46,132 bases of DNA. Source: an uncultured Paenibacillus sp. GTDB lineage: Bacteria; Bacillota; Bacilli; Paenibacillales; Paenibacillaceae. Within the stretch, counting starts at the first letter, position 1. Every line of letters begins with the position of its first letter. Shown here piece after piece: positions 33,021 to 42,236 of this stretch. Where the stretch lies: assembly GCA_937895345.1 (NCBI GenBank), contig CALAWP010000044.1:1-46132 (forward strand), written 5' to 3'. The position numbers were made by a program, and so were the translations under genes. The notes beneath the pieces were generated by a model. It was given only the letters and a program-made list of their open reading frames with translations. It did not search any database and was not told the origin of the DNA.

Positions 33021-33506
33021 CTATGCCTTACCGCCTCGAGGCTGCGGCTGCAGCAGCGCGTACAGCTCCGGCATCGCCGTGCTGAGCCTGGCCGGCTTCC
33101 AGCTTGCATTGACCCACACATGCTTGGTGCCGCCTTCGACAAGAAGCTCGCCGGGCAATTCGTTCCCGTAAGGCGCGACGCCCGCTTTCCATTGTTCCTC
33201 CTCCACCCGCCTCACTTGAGATTGAAAGGTCAGCCGAAGCGGCGAGCTTTCGGCCAGACGCGTGCAAATCAGCACCGTATCGTCGTATTTGGCCGGAAGC
33301 GCGTAGCGGCATTGCAAATCGACGACCGGGAGCAGCAGCCCGCCGGCTTCGATCGTCTTGTAATCGTATCCGGCGCTTCGGATCCATTCCGTGCGGCCGA
33401 TCTCGAACCAGGTGACGTAGTTGCCGTGAAACACGACGCCCATCTGATCCGTTTCCTGGTACCGCACCCGCAGCGGATGCAAGCGCCAAGCATCCCCAAT
33501 CGACAT
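33021..33506 (-). CDS. Acyl-CoA thioesterase, hotdog fold (YbgC/FadM-like)
   Basis: This 161-residue hotdog-fold protein has the 4-hydroxybenzoyl-CoA thioesterase-type signature VRYQETDQMGVVFHGNYVTWFEIGRTEW with the catalytic aspartate (ETDQMG) and the central helix. Strand pairs YDDTVLICTRL and LRLTFQSQVRRVEE follow, then a further strand, GGTKHVWVN. It should release acyl groups from CoA, substrate unknown. The ATG at 33506 is chosen because GGGAGATGAACG precedes it; earlier codons in frame are basic and not family-like. It is between pyk and fxsA on the same strand. Confidence 0.85.
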   Translation of the reverse strand: MSIGDAWRLHPLRVRYQETDQMGVVFHGNYVTWFEIGRTEWIRSAGYDYKTIEAGGLLLPVVDLQCRYALPAKYDDTVLICTRLAESSPLRLTFQSQVRRVEEEQWKAGVAPYGNELPGELLVEGGTKHVWVNASWKPARLSTAMPELYALLQPQPRGGKA

Positions 33507-33564
33507 TCGTTCATCTCCCTTCCTGCGGGACCGGCTTTTGGCGGCGAGTCCCGGCATATAGTTC

Positions 33565-33593
33565 AAAAAGCGACGGTGTATACACCATCGCTT
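33565..33593 (-). terminator. pyk: Terminator of pyk
   Basis: The stem AAGCGA-GGTG with CACC-TCGCTT, loop TATA, carries one mismatch that is a G-U pair in the minus-strand RNA, and is followed by five T. It lies about 30 bp past the pyk stop. Confidence 0.75.
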
Positions 33594-33624
33594 CGGTTGT
33601 TGACGATATGGCCGGCCGTGCCGA

Positions 33625-35379
33625 TTACAGCACTTTCGATTGTCCGGAGTAGATCACGCCCGTCTCCGCGTAAACCGTAACTTCCGTGCCGTCCGTCAGC
33701 TTGTCCGTCGCTTCCGCGACGCCCAAAATGACCGGAATGCCTAGGTTGAGACCGCAAACGGCCGCATGGCTCGTAATGCCGCCCTGCTCCGTAATGACGG
33801 CTCCCGCTTTTTCAAAGGCCGGCATATAATCCTTGTCCGTCGAAACGGCAACGAGAATATCGCCTTTGCTCACTTTCGCGACCGCTTCCTGCGCCGTGCG
33901 GGCGATGACAAGCTTGCCCGTGGCGGTCTGGCTTCCGATGCCCTGACCTTGCGCCAGCAGCTCGCCGATATGATGAATTTTGATCAGGTTGGTCGTGCCG
34001 GCGCGTCCGACAGGAACGCCCGCCGTAATGACGATCGTATCGCCGAGCGACAGCAATCCCGTATTCATGGCGCCTTTTACGGCGTTTTCGAACATTTCGT
34101 CGGTCGTATCCGCGTTGTCTCCCTTCACCGGAAGCACGCCCCAGCCGAGCGCAAGACGGCGCATCACTTTCTCGTCGGTCGTCACCGCAATGATCGGCGA
34201 TTTCGGACGGTACTTGGATACCATGCGCGCCGTAAAGCCGCTTTGCGTCGACGTAACGATCGCTTTGGCGTTCAGCTCGAGCGCGGAGTTGGCCACCGCC
34301 TGGCTGATCGCTTCCGTGACGGAATTTTGCTGGGCGTTCGCCTGCTTCGTGAAAATTTCGCGATATTCCAGCGCTTCTTCGGCGCGCTCGGCGATGCGGG
34401 ACATCGTCTGCACCGATTCCACCGGATATTTGCCCGCAGCCGTTTCGCCGGACAGCATGATCGCGTCGGTGCCGTCGAAGATCGCGTTGGCCACGTCGCT
34501 CGCTTCGGCGCGCGTCGGACGCGGATTGCGCTGCATCGAATCCAGCATCTGCGTTGCCGTAATGACCGGCTTGCCTGCGAGGTTGCATTTTTTGATCATC
34601 ATTTTTTGAACGAGCGGAACCTCCTCCGCCGGGATTTCCACGCCGAGATCGCCGCGAGCGACCATCAAGCCGTCCGACACTTCCAAAATTTCGTCCAGGT
34701 TGTCGACGCCTTCCTGGTTTTCGATCTTGGAAATGATCTGGATATGGCTGGCGTTATGCTTTTCCAGCAGCTCGCGGATTTCAAGCACGTCGCTGGCTTT
34801 GCGCACGAAGGACGCCGCGATGAAATCGATGCCCTGCTCGATGCCGAAAATAATATCGTTGGCATCTTTTTCCGTAATGCCCGGAAGCGAAATTTTGACG
34901 CCGGGCACATTGACGCCCTTTTTGCTTTTGATCGGACCGCTGTTCACGATGCGGCAATGAATTTCCGTTCCTTCGATCGCTTCGACCTTCAGTCCGATCA
35001 GACCGTCGTCGATCAGCACCGTCGACCCGATCGACAAATCGTTCGGCAGGTTGGCGTATGTAACCGGAATGCGGCTGCGGTCGCCCAGAATGTCTTCGGT
35101 CGTCAGCGTAATCGCATCGCCCTGCACCAATTCGATCGGCTCTTCCTTCAGCTTGCCGAGGCGGATTTCCGGACCTTTCGTATCCAGCAAAATCGCGACC
35201 GACGTGCCCAGCTCCTTGTTAGCCTGGCCAATGTTTTTGATCCGGTTGCCATGCTCCTCGAAGTCGCCGTGCGAAAAGTTAAGTCGGGCGACGTTCATGC
35301 CGGCCTGGATCAGTTTTTTCGTATTTTCCAGCGACTCGCTGGAAGGACCGATGGTACAGACGATCTTTGTTTTGCGCAT
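33625..35379 (-). CDS. pyk: Pyruvate kinase with C-terminal PEP-utilising domain
   Basis: This 584-residue enzyme converts phosphoenolpyruvate and ADP to pyruvate and ATP. The catalytic barrel has KIVCTIGPSSE, MNVARLNFSHGDFEEH, LDTKGPEIRLG, and DGLMVARGDLGVEIPAEEVPL, plus TATQMLDSM and GTDAIMLSGETAAGKYPVE. The regulatory domain is followed by about 110 extra residues with the PEP-synthase-like swivelling domain (GDILVAVSTDKDYMPAFEKAG, TEQGGITSHAAVCGLNLGIPVILG), a Bacillus-type feature with a histidine in TSHAA. CGGAGGAAATC precedes the ATG at 35379. It follows accA by 114 bp, without pfkA between them. Confidence 0.97.
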   Translation of the reverse strand: MRKTKIVCTIGPSSESLENTKKLIQAGMNVARLNFSHGDFEEHGNRIKNIGQANKELGTSVAILLDTKGPEIRLGKLKEEPIELVQGDAITLTTEDILGDRSRIPVTYANLPNDLSIGSTVLIDDGLIGLKVEAIEGTEIHCRIVNSGPIKSKKGVNVPGVKISLPGITEKDANDIIFGIEQGIDFIAASFVRKASDVLEIRELLEKHNASHIQIISKIENQEGVDNLDEILEVSDGLMVARGDLGVEIPAEEVPLVQKMMIKKCNLAGKPVITATQMLDSMQRNPRPTRAEASDVANAIFDGTDAIMLSGETAAGKYPVESVQTMSRIAERAEEALEYREIFTKQANAQQNSVTEAISQAVANSALELNAKAIVTSTQSGFTARMVSKYRPKSPIIAVTTDEKVMRRLALGWGVLPVKGDNADTTDEMFENAVKGAMNTGLLSLGDTIVITAGVPVGRAGTTNLIKIHHIGELLAQGQGIGSQTATGKLVIARTAQEAVAKVSKGDILVAVSTDKDYMPAFEKAGAVITEQGGITSHAAVCGLNLGIPVILGVAEATDKLTDGTEVTVYAETGVIYSGQSKVL

Positions 35380-35493
35380 TTTTGATTTCCTCCGTTTAGT
35401 GCCTGGGATTGTTTCATTGGGTTTTGTATAAAATACACGCCTCCCGGCTGCTGGCGCAGCCGGGTCAGCGAATGTATTCCGTAGGATGGTCGG

Positions 35494-36546
35494 TTACGGG
35501 AGAAGCTGGGCCGTTTCCTGATCGCGCTCCCGCGCCGCCGCAGTCGGCTCGGCGTCTTCCCGTTCCGCGCCTCGGTCCGCGTCCGGCAAATCCGCCGTCG
35601 TCGCAAAATAACCGACCTTGCGAAATTTGTCGTAGCGGTCCTCGATCAGCTGCCCCGGCGACATCGGCAGAAGTTCCTTCAAATGCCGGACAAGCGCGTC
35701 TTTGATGTCTTCGGCCTGACGCTCCAAGTCTCGGTGCGCGCCGCCCTTCGGCTCCTTGATAATTTCTTCGATGATGCCGAATTCAAGCAGATCCTTGGCC
35801 GTAATCTTCATCGCTTCCGCCGCCTGATCGGCCCTGGAAGCGTCCTTCCACAAAATCGACGCCGCGCCGTTCGGCGAAATGGCCGAATAGATCGCGTTTT
35901 CGAGCATCAGCACGCGGTTGCCCACGCCGAGCGCCAGCGCGCCGCCGCTGCCGCCTTCGCCGATGACGACGCAAACGATGGGCACGCCAAAGCCGGCCAT
36001 CTCCCTCAGGTTGCGCGCAATCGCCTCCGATTGGCCGCGCTCCTCCGCCGTATTGCCGGGATATGCGCCTTTCGTATCGATGAATGTAATAATCGGACGC
36101 TTGAATTTATTGGCTTGCTGCATCAGGCGAAGCGCCTTGCGGAATCCTTCGGGATGCGGACTTCCAAAAAAACGGGCGATATTGTCGCGCGTATCCTTGC
36201 CCCGCTGATGGCCGATTACCGTAACGGGAAGGCCGTTCAGCTTGGCGAGCCCGCCCACGACGGCAAGGTCGTCGGCAAACAGCCGGTCGCCGTGCAGCTC
36301 CATAAAGTCGGTAAAGATGGCTCCAATGAAATCGAGCGAGGTCGGACGCTGGTGATGGCGCGCCAGATGCATCTTCTGGGCGGCCGTCAATTCATTGTAC
36401 AGCTCGTCCTCAAGCTGCTTGCAGCGCTCTTCCAGCCTTGCGATTTCCTCGGAAAAGTCGATGCCCTTGCCTACGCTCAAGCTTTTCAATTCCTTGATCT
36501 TCTGGCGAAGATCATTAATCGGCTTCTCGAAAGGAAGCTCACTCAT
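35494..36546 (-). CDS. accA: Acetyl-CoA carboxylase, carboxyltransferase subunit alpha
   Basis: This 350-residue alpha subunit works with AccD to move carboxyl from biotin to acetyl-CoA, the first step of fatty acid synthesis. It has an N-terminal coiled-coil (EEIARLEERCKQLEDEL), TDFMELHGDRLFADD, GHQRGKDTRDNIARFFG, FIDTKGAYPGNTAEERGQSEAIARNLREM, GEGGSGGALALGVGNRV and YSAISPNGAASILWKD. The tail extends about 25 residues past the usual end with an acidic DADRGAEREDAEP stretch. The ATG at 36546 follows AAAGGAGGTATCG and overlaps the accD stop by eight bases, so the pair is translationally coupled. A GC-rich hairpin without a T run (35443-35464) follows. Confidence 0.96.
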   Translation of the reverse strand: MSELPFEKPINDLRQKIKELKSLSVGKGIDFSEEIARLEERCKQLEDELYNELTAAQKMHLARHHQRPTSLDFIGAIFTDFMELHGDRLFADDLAVVGGLAKLNGLPVTVIGHQRGKDTRDNIARFFGSPHPEGFRKALRLMQQANKFKRPIITFIDTKGAYPGNTAEERGQSEAIARNLREMAGFGVPIVCVVIGEGGSGGALALGVGNRVLMLENAIYSAISPNGAASILWKDASRADQAAEAMKITAKDLLEFGIIEEIIKEPKGGAHRDLERQAEDIKDALVRHLKELLPMSPGQLIEDRYDKFRKVGYFATTADLPDADRGAEREDAEPTAAARERDQETAQLLP

Positions 36547-37405
36547 GGAACGATACCTCCTTTGCGCAGTGCATGTCCAGCAGCTTCGCAAGCGTCGCCT
36601 TCATATCCTTGCGGGGCACGACTTTATCCAGCTGTCCGTGCTGCAGGTTGAATTCGGCCGTCTGGAAGTTGTCCGGCAGCTTCTGGCGTATCGTCTGTTC
36701 GATAACGATTCGTCCCGCGAAGCCGATCAGCGCGCCGGGCTCGGCCAAATTGTAGTCGCCAAGGCTCGCGAAGCTCGCCGAGACGCCGCCGGTCGTCGGA
36801 TCCGTAAAGACGGAAATATAAAGCCCGCCGTCGCCTTGAAACTTGGCCAGCGCCGCGCTTGTCTTCGCCATTTGCATCAGGCTCAGAATGCTCTCCTGCA
36901 TGCGGGCGCCGCTCGACGTGGAAAAAATAATAAGCGGAAGCTTCTTCTCATGCGCGGCTTCGATCGCTCTCGTAATTTTCTCGCCTGCGACGGAACCCAT
37001 GCTGCCCGTAAAAAAGTCGAAGCTCATGACGGCAACGACCACGGGAAATCCGCCGATGGCGCCTTCGCCGGTGACGACGGAGTCCTTCAGGCCGGATTTT
37101 TTCTTTTGCGCTTCCAGCTTGGCGGCGTAGCCCGGAAAGGAAAGCGGGTCGACGGATTCCATGCCGGCGTCGTATTCCTCCAGCCGTCCGTCGTCCAGCG
37201 TCATGGCGATCCGCTCCCAGGCGTTCAGCCGGTAATGGTAGCCGCAAGCGGAGCAAACCTTCAAGTTTTTCTCCAGCTCCTTGCTGTACTGGATCGTGCC
37301 GCACTTGGAGCACTTATTCATTAAACCTTCCGGAATGTCGCGCTTTGGGCGCTCGGAAGGAATGGTCGCGTATTTCTTTTTGGAAAATAAGTCCTTTATT
37401 TGCAC
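36539..37405 (-). CDS. accD: Acetyl-CoA carboxylase, carboxyltransferase subunit beta
   Basis: This 288-residue beta subunit has the N-terminal zinc ribbon CSKCGTIQYSKELEKNLKVCSACGYHY (four cysteines as C-x2-C pairs), then the carboxyltransferase core with VVAVMSFDFFTGSMGSVAGEKI, ISTSSGARMQESILSLMQMAKTSAAL, and TDPTTGGVSASFASLGD. The start is placed at GTG 37405 because GAGAGG lies eight bases before it and the product MQIKDLFSKKKYATIP matches the family. The GTG at 37414 would leave no room for a ribosome binding site. It is the first of a two-gene operon with accA, after a small conserved protein. Confidence 0.95.
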   Translation of the reverse strand: MQIKDLFSKKKYATIPSERPKRDIPEGLMNKCSKCGTIQYSKELEKNLKVCSACGYHYRLNAWERIAMTLDDGRLEEYDAGMESVDPLSFPGYAAKLEAQKKKSGLKDSVVTGEGAIGGFPVVVAVMSFDFFTGSMGSVAGEKITRAIEAAHEKKLPLIIFSTSSGARMQESILSLMQMAKTSAALAKFQGDGGLYISVFTDPTTGGVSASFASLGDYNLAEPGALIGFAGRIVIEQTIRQKLPDNFQTAEFNLQHGQLDKVVPRKDMKATLAKLLDMHCAKEVSFHE

Positions 37406-37450
37406 GAATGACACCTCTCAAGGCGCAATAGGTCGACCCCGGTCGGGCCG

Positions 37451-37639
37451 TCAAGGCTGCATGATGGAATTGAATACTTCTTGCACTTCCTCCAGCTCGC
37501 CGGACGGAACCAGGATTTCGTATTGCTGTTTGGACAGATTGACAGGGCGGATCTTCACGAGAAACCCTTCTTCCGTTAGCCGCTTCTTGATGTTCTCTGC
37601 AATCTTAGCTGTTGGTGCAATGTAGATAACCGTCCACAT
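37451..37639 (-). CDS. Small conserved protein upstream of accD, 62 residues
   Basis: The sequence (MWTVIYIAPTAKIAENIKKRL, EEGFLVKIRPVNLS, YEILVPSGELEEVQEVFNSI) is a beta-alpha-beta pattern, reminiscent of short ferredoxin-like or DUF2007-type proteins. No function is recognised. GGGAGGTTCAAAG precedes the ATG at 37639, a strong site. It ends 45 bp before the accD start on the same strand, so it is probably co-transcribed with accD-accA. Confidence 0.75.
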   Translation of the reverse strand: MWTVIYIAPTAKIAENIKKRLTEEGFLVKIRPVNLSKQQYEILVPSGELEEVQEVFNSIMQP

Positions 37640-37817
37640 CTTTGAACCTCCCGATAGCTTTGCGCGGCAAAGCTAACCTAACAAATCAAGCGATAACGGC
37701 CAATCGGCGGACGCGCGGCAAACGAAGACGTTTCCCGGCGCTCGGCGCCCGATGCCGTCTGAAGTTGGCGGCCCCCGCCAAAGGCCGCATGATGTCACAA
37801 TGATAACACAGCTAGGT

Positions 37818-38303
37818 CTATTCGGGCAAATGATATTGGACGGCTTTCGGGTCGGAATGGGCGATCCTGGCCGATGCCGCGGCGGCCAGCCCGGCCACCA
37901 GATCGTCGAGAAAAACGTGAATCCGGTCGCCCTTGGCATTGAGCCGGCTTATGATGCCGGGCTTCTGCTTGTCGAGATAGCCGAAGCTCGTCAGACCGAT
38001 CATGCCGTACACGTGGGTAATGCCGAGCGCCAGCGTTTCGTCCACGCCGTACAGCGCTTCGTCGCGCTCCATAATTTGCTGCAGCGGCTCGGGAAGCAAG
38101 CGCCGTTCCGCCAACTCGTCCAATGCGATGCCCGTATACAATACATACTGCACTTCCCGTTTGGACAGAACCGCCCTGACGCTTTCTTTGCAGTCTTCCA
38201 GGCCCAGATCCTTGTTATAGGGATGCTGGAGCTGGTAGACGATTTCGGCGACGTCGTCCACGGTGACTCCTCTGGCGGACAACCATTTCTCTATTCCGTT
38301 CAC
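37818..38303 (-). CDS. Second PgpA/YutG-family protein
   Basis: This 161-residue paralogue of the gene at 12375 shares the blocks SKREVQYVLYTGIALDEL, DEALYGVDETLALGITHVYGMIGLTSFGYLDKQKPGI and HVFLDDLVAGLAAAASARIAH. Residues that differ from the first copy are spread along the protein, so the duplication is old. The start is uncertain: GTG 38303 is nine bases after GAGAGG and is preferred, but ATG 38312 abuts the same GAGAGG and a TTG at 38339 opens the longest frame. It lies between dnaE and the small accD-adjacent gene on the same strand. Phosphatidylglycerophosphate hydrolysis is the family activity, not shown here. Confidence 0.8.
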   Translation of the reverse strand: MNGIEKWLSARGVTVDDVAEIVYQLQHPYNKDLGLEDCKESVRAVLSKREVQYVLYTGIALDELAERRLLPEPLQQIMERDEALYGVDETLALGITHVYGMIGLTSFGYLDKQKPGIISRLNAKGDRIHVFLDDLVAGLAAAASARIAHSDPKAVQYHLPE

Positions 38304-38416
38304 GGGTATCATCCTCTCGCAGCTGTAACAAGCATGCAAGTGCTTGTATCTCTAAGCATATGCGGGGACAACCCGTTATGTGCATAAATGTTGTTCCGGC
38401 CGACCGGCCGCAAGCG

Positions 38417-41400
38417 CTACTTTACGACGACCGTGCCTTCGCCCAGCAGCTCTTCCACCCGCTTGAACAAGGCGGCCGAAGGCTTTACTTTCAGCCGGTC
38501 GCTGAGGGCGATCATCCGCCCGTCCTTCTCGTAATAGAGAACGGTGTCCAGCGGCCCGGGATGAGAGACGAGCAGCTCGTTCAGCCCGTTCAGCACATGA
38601 GGCTGCTCCTTGTCGGCCGCGATCTTGATGAAGACGCGCTGGCGCTTGCCGGGCGGAGCGGACGCCGTCGCGGGAGACGCTTGCGCACGGGCCTTCGCGG
38701 CGGCGGACGGCGGACGGGCCGGCTCGACGGCAGTGGCCGGCGACGGAACGGCTTCCGCCGGACGGACGGGCGCAGAAGCCGAACGAGCAGCCGCAGGCAC
38801 GGACGGACCGGCGGCCCCGGACGCGGATGGACTGGCAGCCGCAGGCCCCGATCGGCCGGCGGCAGGTCCGGACGGTTGGCGGCCGCGGTCCATGCGGGCC
38901 GCGCGCGCCTTCGCCTGCTGCCGCAGGCGGCGAACGTGCGCCTCCAGTCCCTGCCCGGGCAAGCCGTCATCCAGCGGCACTGCGTCCTCGACGAGCAGCT
39001 TGAAGTCTTCGTCCTGCTGCTGCACGGTCGCCTGAACGATCGCGATTCCGTCCTTCCGCAGCTTGCTCCCGCATTTTTTCCAGACGGCCGGGAACACCAC
39101 CGCTTCGACCCGCATGACGCGGTCCTCCACCTCAAGAAACGCCATCGCATTCCCCTTTTTGTTCGTGAACGGCTTCAGTCCGGCGATCATGACGGCGATG
39201 ACCGCGCCCGCGCCGTCCTCCGCCTCCGCCAGGTCGACCAGGCGGTCCAGCCCGAACGGCTCGAGCGCGGATTGCGACGCGTCAAGCGGATGGCCGGACA
39301 AATACAGTCCGAGCAGCTCCCGCTCCAGCTCCAGCTGCTGCGACGCCGTGAACGGCCGCAGGTCGGGAAGTTCGACGTCCCAGTTCTGCACCTCTTCGAA
39401 GCCGAACAGCTCGATCTGCAATTCTTCCCGTTCCTTGCGCCATTTCTGCGCCGCTTCCAGCGTCTCCTCCAGCGCTCCGAGCAGCTGGGCCCGGTGTCCG
39501 GGCAGCGAATCGCAGGCCCCCGCCTGAATAAGCGATTCCAGCACCCGCTTGTTCACAACCCGCAAGTCGACCCGCTTGCACAGGTCGAGCAGGCTGTCGA
39601 ACGGCCGCTCCTCCCGTTCTTTCATCATCGCTTCAATCGCCTGCGTGCCCACGTTCTTAACGGAGGCCAGGCCGAAGCGCACCGCGCCGCCCGCAGGGGT
39701 GAACGAAACGGAGCTTTCGTTGACGTCGGGCGGCAGCACCTCGATGCCCATGCGGCGGCATTCCTCTACATATTCGGCCGTCTTGCGCATGTTGCCCGTT
39801 ACGGACGCCAGCATGGACGCCATAAACGGCACCGGATAATGGGCTTTCAGCCAGGCCGTCTGGAACGCCAGCACGCCGTAAGCCGCGGCATGGGCGCGCG
39901 GAAAGCCGTAATCGGCAAAGCGGACGATCATGTCGTAAACGGCGTTCGCCTCTTGCTCTCCGTAGCCTTGTCGAAGGCTGCCCCGAACGAAATGCTCCCG
40001 CTCCTCGTCGAGCACCTCCCGCTTCTTCTTCGATACGGCGCGCCGGAGCAGATCCGCTTCTCCGAGCGTAAATCCCGCCATTTTCGAAGCGATTTGCATA
40101 ATTTGCTCCTGGTAGACGATAATGCCGTACGTGTCGCCCAGAATGTCCTGAAGCGACGGGTGAGGGTATTCGACGTTCAGCATGCCGTGCTTGGCGCCGA
40201 TATATTTCGGAATAAATTCCATCGGCCCCGGACGGTAAAGCGCCAGCACCGAGATAATATCCTCGAACGCCGAAGGCTTCATCTCCTTCAGCACCCGGCG
40301 GAAGCCTGCGGATTCCAGCTGGAAGATGCCCGTCGTCTCGCCCCGGCCGAGCATCGCGTACGTCTCGGGATCGGCGTCGTCGATTTTGCCAAAGTCGATT
40401 TCTTCGCCCGTCAACTTCCGGATCCAGCCCAGCGTCCGCTCCAGGACGGAGAGCGTCCGCAGCCCGAGAAAGTCCATCTTGAGCAGTCCGACCGCTTCCA
40501 GATGCTCCATGGAATATTGGGTCAGCGGAATGCTGTCTCCCCCCGACTGCAAAGGCGTGTAATGGGTCAGCGGCTGCTTGGCGATCACGACGCCGGCCGC
40601 ATGCGTGGACGCGTGGCGAGGCATGCCCTCCACCTTGACGGCCGTCTCCACCATTTCTCTCGTTTTCGGATATTGCCGGCACGCTTCCCGAAGCTCGGCG
40701 CTCGATTCCAACGCGTCCTTCAGCGTAATCCCGGGCTGGCCGGGAATGAGCTTGGCGGCGCGGTCCGCCTCTTGGTAAGGCACGTTCAGCGCGCGCCCGA
40801 CGTCGCGGACAGCCGCTTTGGCCGCCATCGTGCCGAACGTAATGATTTGCGCGACGTGCTCTTCGCCGTATTTGGCCGCGACGTAGGCGATAACCTCGTC
40901 CCTGCGCTCGTCGTTGAAGTCGATGTCGATATCCGGCATCGAGACGCGTTCCGGGTTCAGAAACCGCTCGAACAGCAGCTTGTATTTGAGCGGATCCACA
41001 TCCGTAATGCGCAGCACGTACGCCACCAGGCTTCCGGCGGAGGAGCCCCGGCCGGGGCCGGTACGGATGCCCCTGTCATGGGCAAACCGGACGAAGTCCC
41101 ACACGATTAGAAAATAATCGCTGAACCCCATGCTGCCGATGACGGAAAGCTCGTAAGCGAGCCTCTCCTCCGCCTCCTTGCGAAAATCGGCGTCGAGCCA
41201 GGCTTCCGTACCGCCGTATCTGGCCATCAAGCCGTCGCGGCACAGCTCCGCCAAATACCGGCCCGAGTCCATCCCGTCGGGAACGGGACGAAACGCCGGC
41301 AGCTCCGCGCGTCCGAACTCCAGCTCCAGCTCGCATTTGGCGGCGATTTCCGCCGTGGCGGCTATCGCTTCCGGTACATGGCGGAACAGCTCCGCCATCT

Positions 41401-42157
41401 CCTCCCCGCTTTTCAAATACAGTTGATTCGTCTCGATGCGCAGCCGATCCTCGTCGTCGACCGATTTGCCCGTGCCGATGCAGATGAGAACGTCTTGCAC
41501 GGCCGCATCCTCGGGCTTTATATAGTGAACGTCGTTTGTGGCCGCCAGCTTGATGCCGGTTTCGCGCGACAGTCTGATCAGATCGGCGGCGACCTTCTTC
41601 TGGTCGAGCAGGCCGTGATCCTGCAGCTCCAAATAAAAGTCGTCTCCGAAGATGCCGCGGTAGCGCAGCGCCGCATCGCGGGCCGCCTCGTACCGTCCGT
41701 GAAGCAGATGCTGCGGAATTTCTCCGCCGAGACATGCGCTCAGGCATACGATCCCTTCCGCATGCTCGGCGAGCGCCTCCATGTCCACCCTCGGCTTGTA
41801 ATGGAAACCTTCCAAATGTCCGATGGAGCACAGCTTCATCAAATTGCGGTAACCGGTTTCGTTTTTGGCGAGCGCGATCAGATGGTAAATCGGCTGCTCC
41901 CTGCGCGCCTTGCGGTCGAACCGGGATTCCGCGGTCATGTACAGCTCGCAGCCGATAATCGGCTTGATGCCGTTCGCCCGGCATGCGCGGTAAAAGGCGA
42001 TCGCTCCGTACATGACGCCGTGATCCGTCAGCGCCAGCGCCTTCATGCCGAGCCCGGCCGCGCCGGCGGCCAAATCCCGAATGCGCGCCGCGCCGTCCAG
42101 CAGACTGTATTCGCTGTGCACATGCAGATGCACGAATTCCGTTTTCGCGGCGTCCAT
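38417..42157 (-). CDS. dnaE: DNA polymerase III alpha subunit, DnaE type
   Basis: This 1246-residue replicative polymerase has the N-terminal PHP domain (FVHLHVHSEYSLLDG, ALTDHGVMYGAIAFY), and the catalytic aspartates in MPDIDIDFNDERRDEV (about residue 409) and LLKMDFLGLRTLSVLERT (about 559). The fingers and helix-hairpin-helix regions follow, with an OB fold about residues 985-1025 (VIAVMIAGLKPFTNKKGNAMAFLEVED). The C-terminal domain (VFIKIAADKEQPHVLNGLNELL) is separated from the OB fold by an Ala/Pro-rich low-complexity linker of about 85 residues (about 1085-1170), longer than in Bacillus DnaE. The ATG at 42157 is chosen because AAGGGG is nine bases upstream; ATG 42166 abuts it. It is divergent from ytrH. 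Confidence 0.97.
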   Translation of the reverse strand: MDAAKTEFVHLHVHSEYSLLDGAARIRDLAAGAAGLGMKALALTDHGVMYGAIAFYRACRANGIKPIIGCELYMTAESRFDRKARREQPIYHLIALAKNETGYRNLMKLCSIGHLEGFHYKPRVDMEALAEHAEGIVCLSACLGGEIPQHLLHGRYEAARDAALRYRGIFGDDFYLELQDHGLLDQKKVAADLIRLSRETGIKLAATNDVHYIKPEDAAVQDVLICIGTGKSVDDEDRLRIETNQLYLKSGEEMAELFRHVPEAIAATAEIAAKCELELEFGRAELPAFRPVPDGMDSGRYLAELCRDGLMARYGGTEAWLDADFRKEAEERLAYELSVIGSMGFSDYFLIVWDFVRFAHDRGIRTGPGRGSSAGSLVAYVLRITDVDPLKYKLLFERFLNPERVSMPDIDIDFNDERRDEVIAYVAAKYGEEHVAQIITFGTMAAKAAVRDVGRALNVPYQEADRAAKLIPGQPGITLKDALESSAELREACRQYPKTREMVETAVKVEGMPRHASTHAAGVVIAKQPLTHYTPLQSGGDSIPLTQYSMEHLEAVGLLKMDFLGLRTLSVLERTLGWIRKLTGEEIDFGKIDDADPETYAMLGRGETTGIFQLESAGFRRVLKEMKPSAFEDIISVLALYRPGPMEFIPKYIGAKHGMLNVEYPHPSLQDILGDTYGIIVYQEQIMQIASKMAGFTLGEADLLRRAVSKKKREVLDEEREHFVRGSLRQGYGEQEANAVYDMIVRFADYGFPRAHAAAYGVLAFQTAWLKAHYPVPFMASMLASVTGNMRKTAEYVEECRRMGIEVLPPDVNESSVSFTPAGGAVRFGLASVKNVGTQAIEAMMKEREERPFDSLLDLCKRVDLRVVNKRVLESLIQAGACDSLPGHRAQLLGALEETLEAAQKWRKEREELQIELFGFEEVQNWDVELPDLRPFTASQQLELERELLGLYLSGHPLDASQSALEPFGLDRLVDLAEAEDGAGAVIAVMIAGLKPFTNKKGNAMAFLEVEDRVMRVEAVVFPAVWKKCGSKLRKDGIAIVQATVQQQDEDFKLLVEDAVPLDDGLPGQGLEAHVRRLRQQAKARAARMDRGRQPSGPAAGRSGPAAASPSASGAAGPSVPAAARSASAPVRPAEAVPSPATAVEPARPPSAAAKARAQASPATASAPPGKRQRVFIKIAADKEQPHVLNGLNELLVSHPGPLDTVLYYEKDGRMIALSDRLKVKPSAALFKRVEELLGEGTVVVK

Positions 42158-42236
42158 TTGTTCCATCCCCTTCGAAAGTGCCTCTATCGCAGCGCCGAAC
42201 GCTGGCGTAATAACGCAAGCAAGTTCCTTTAATTTT

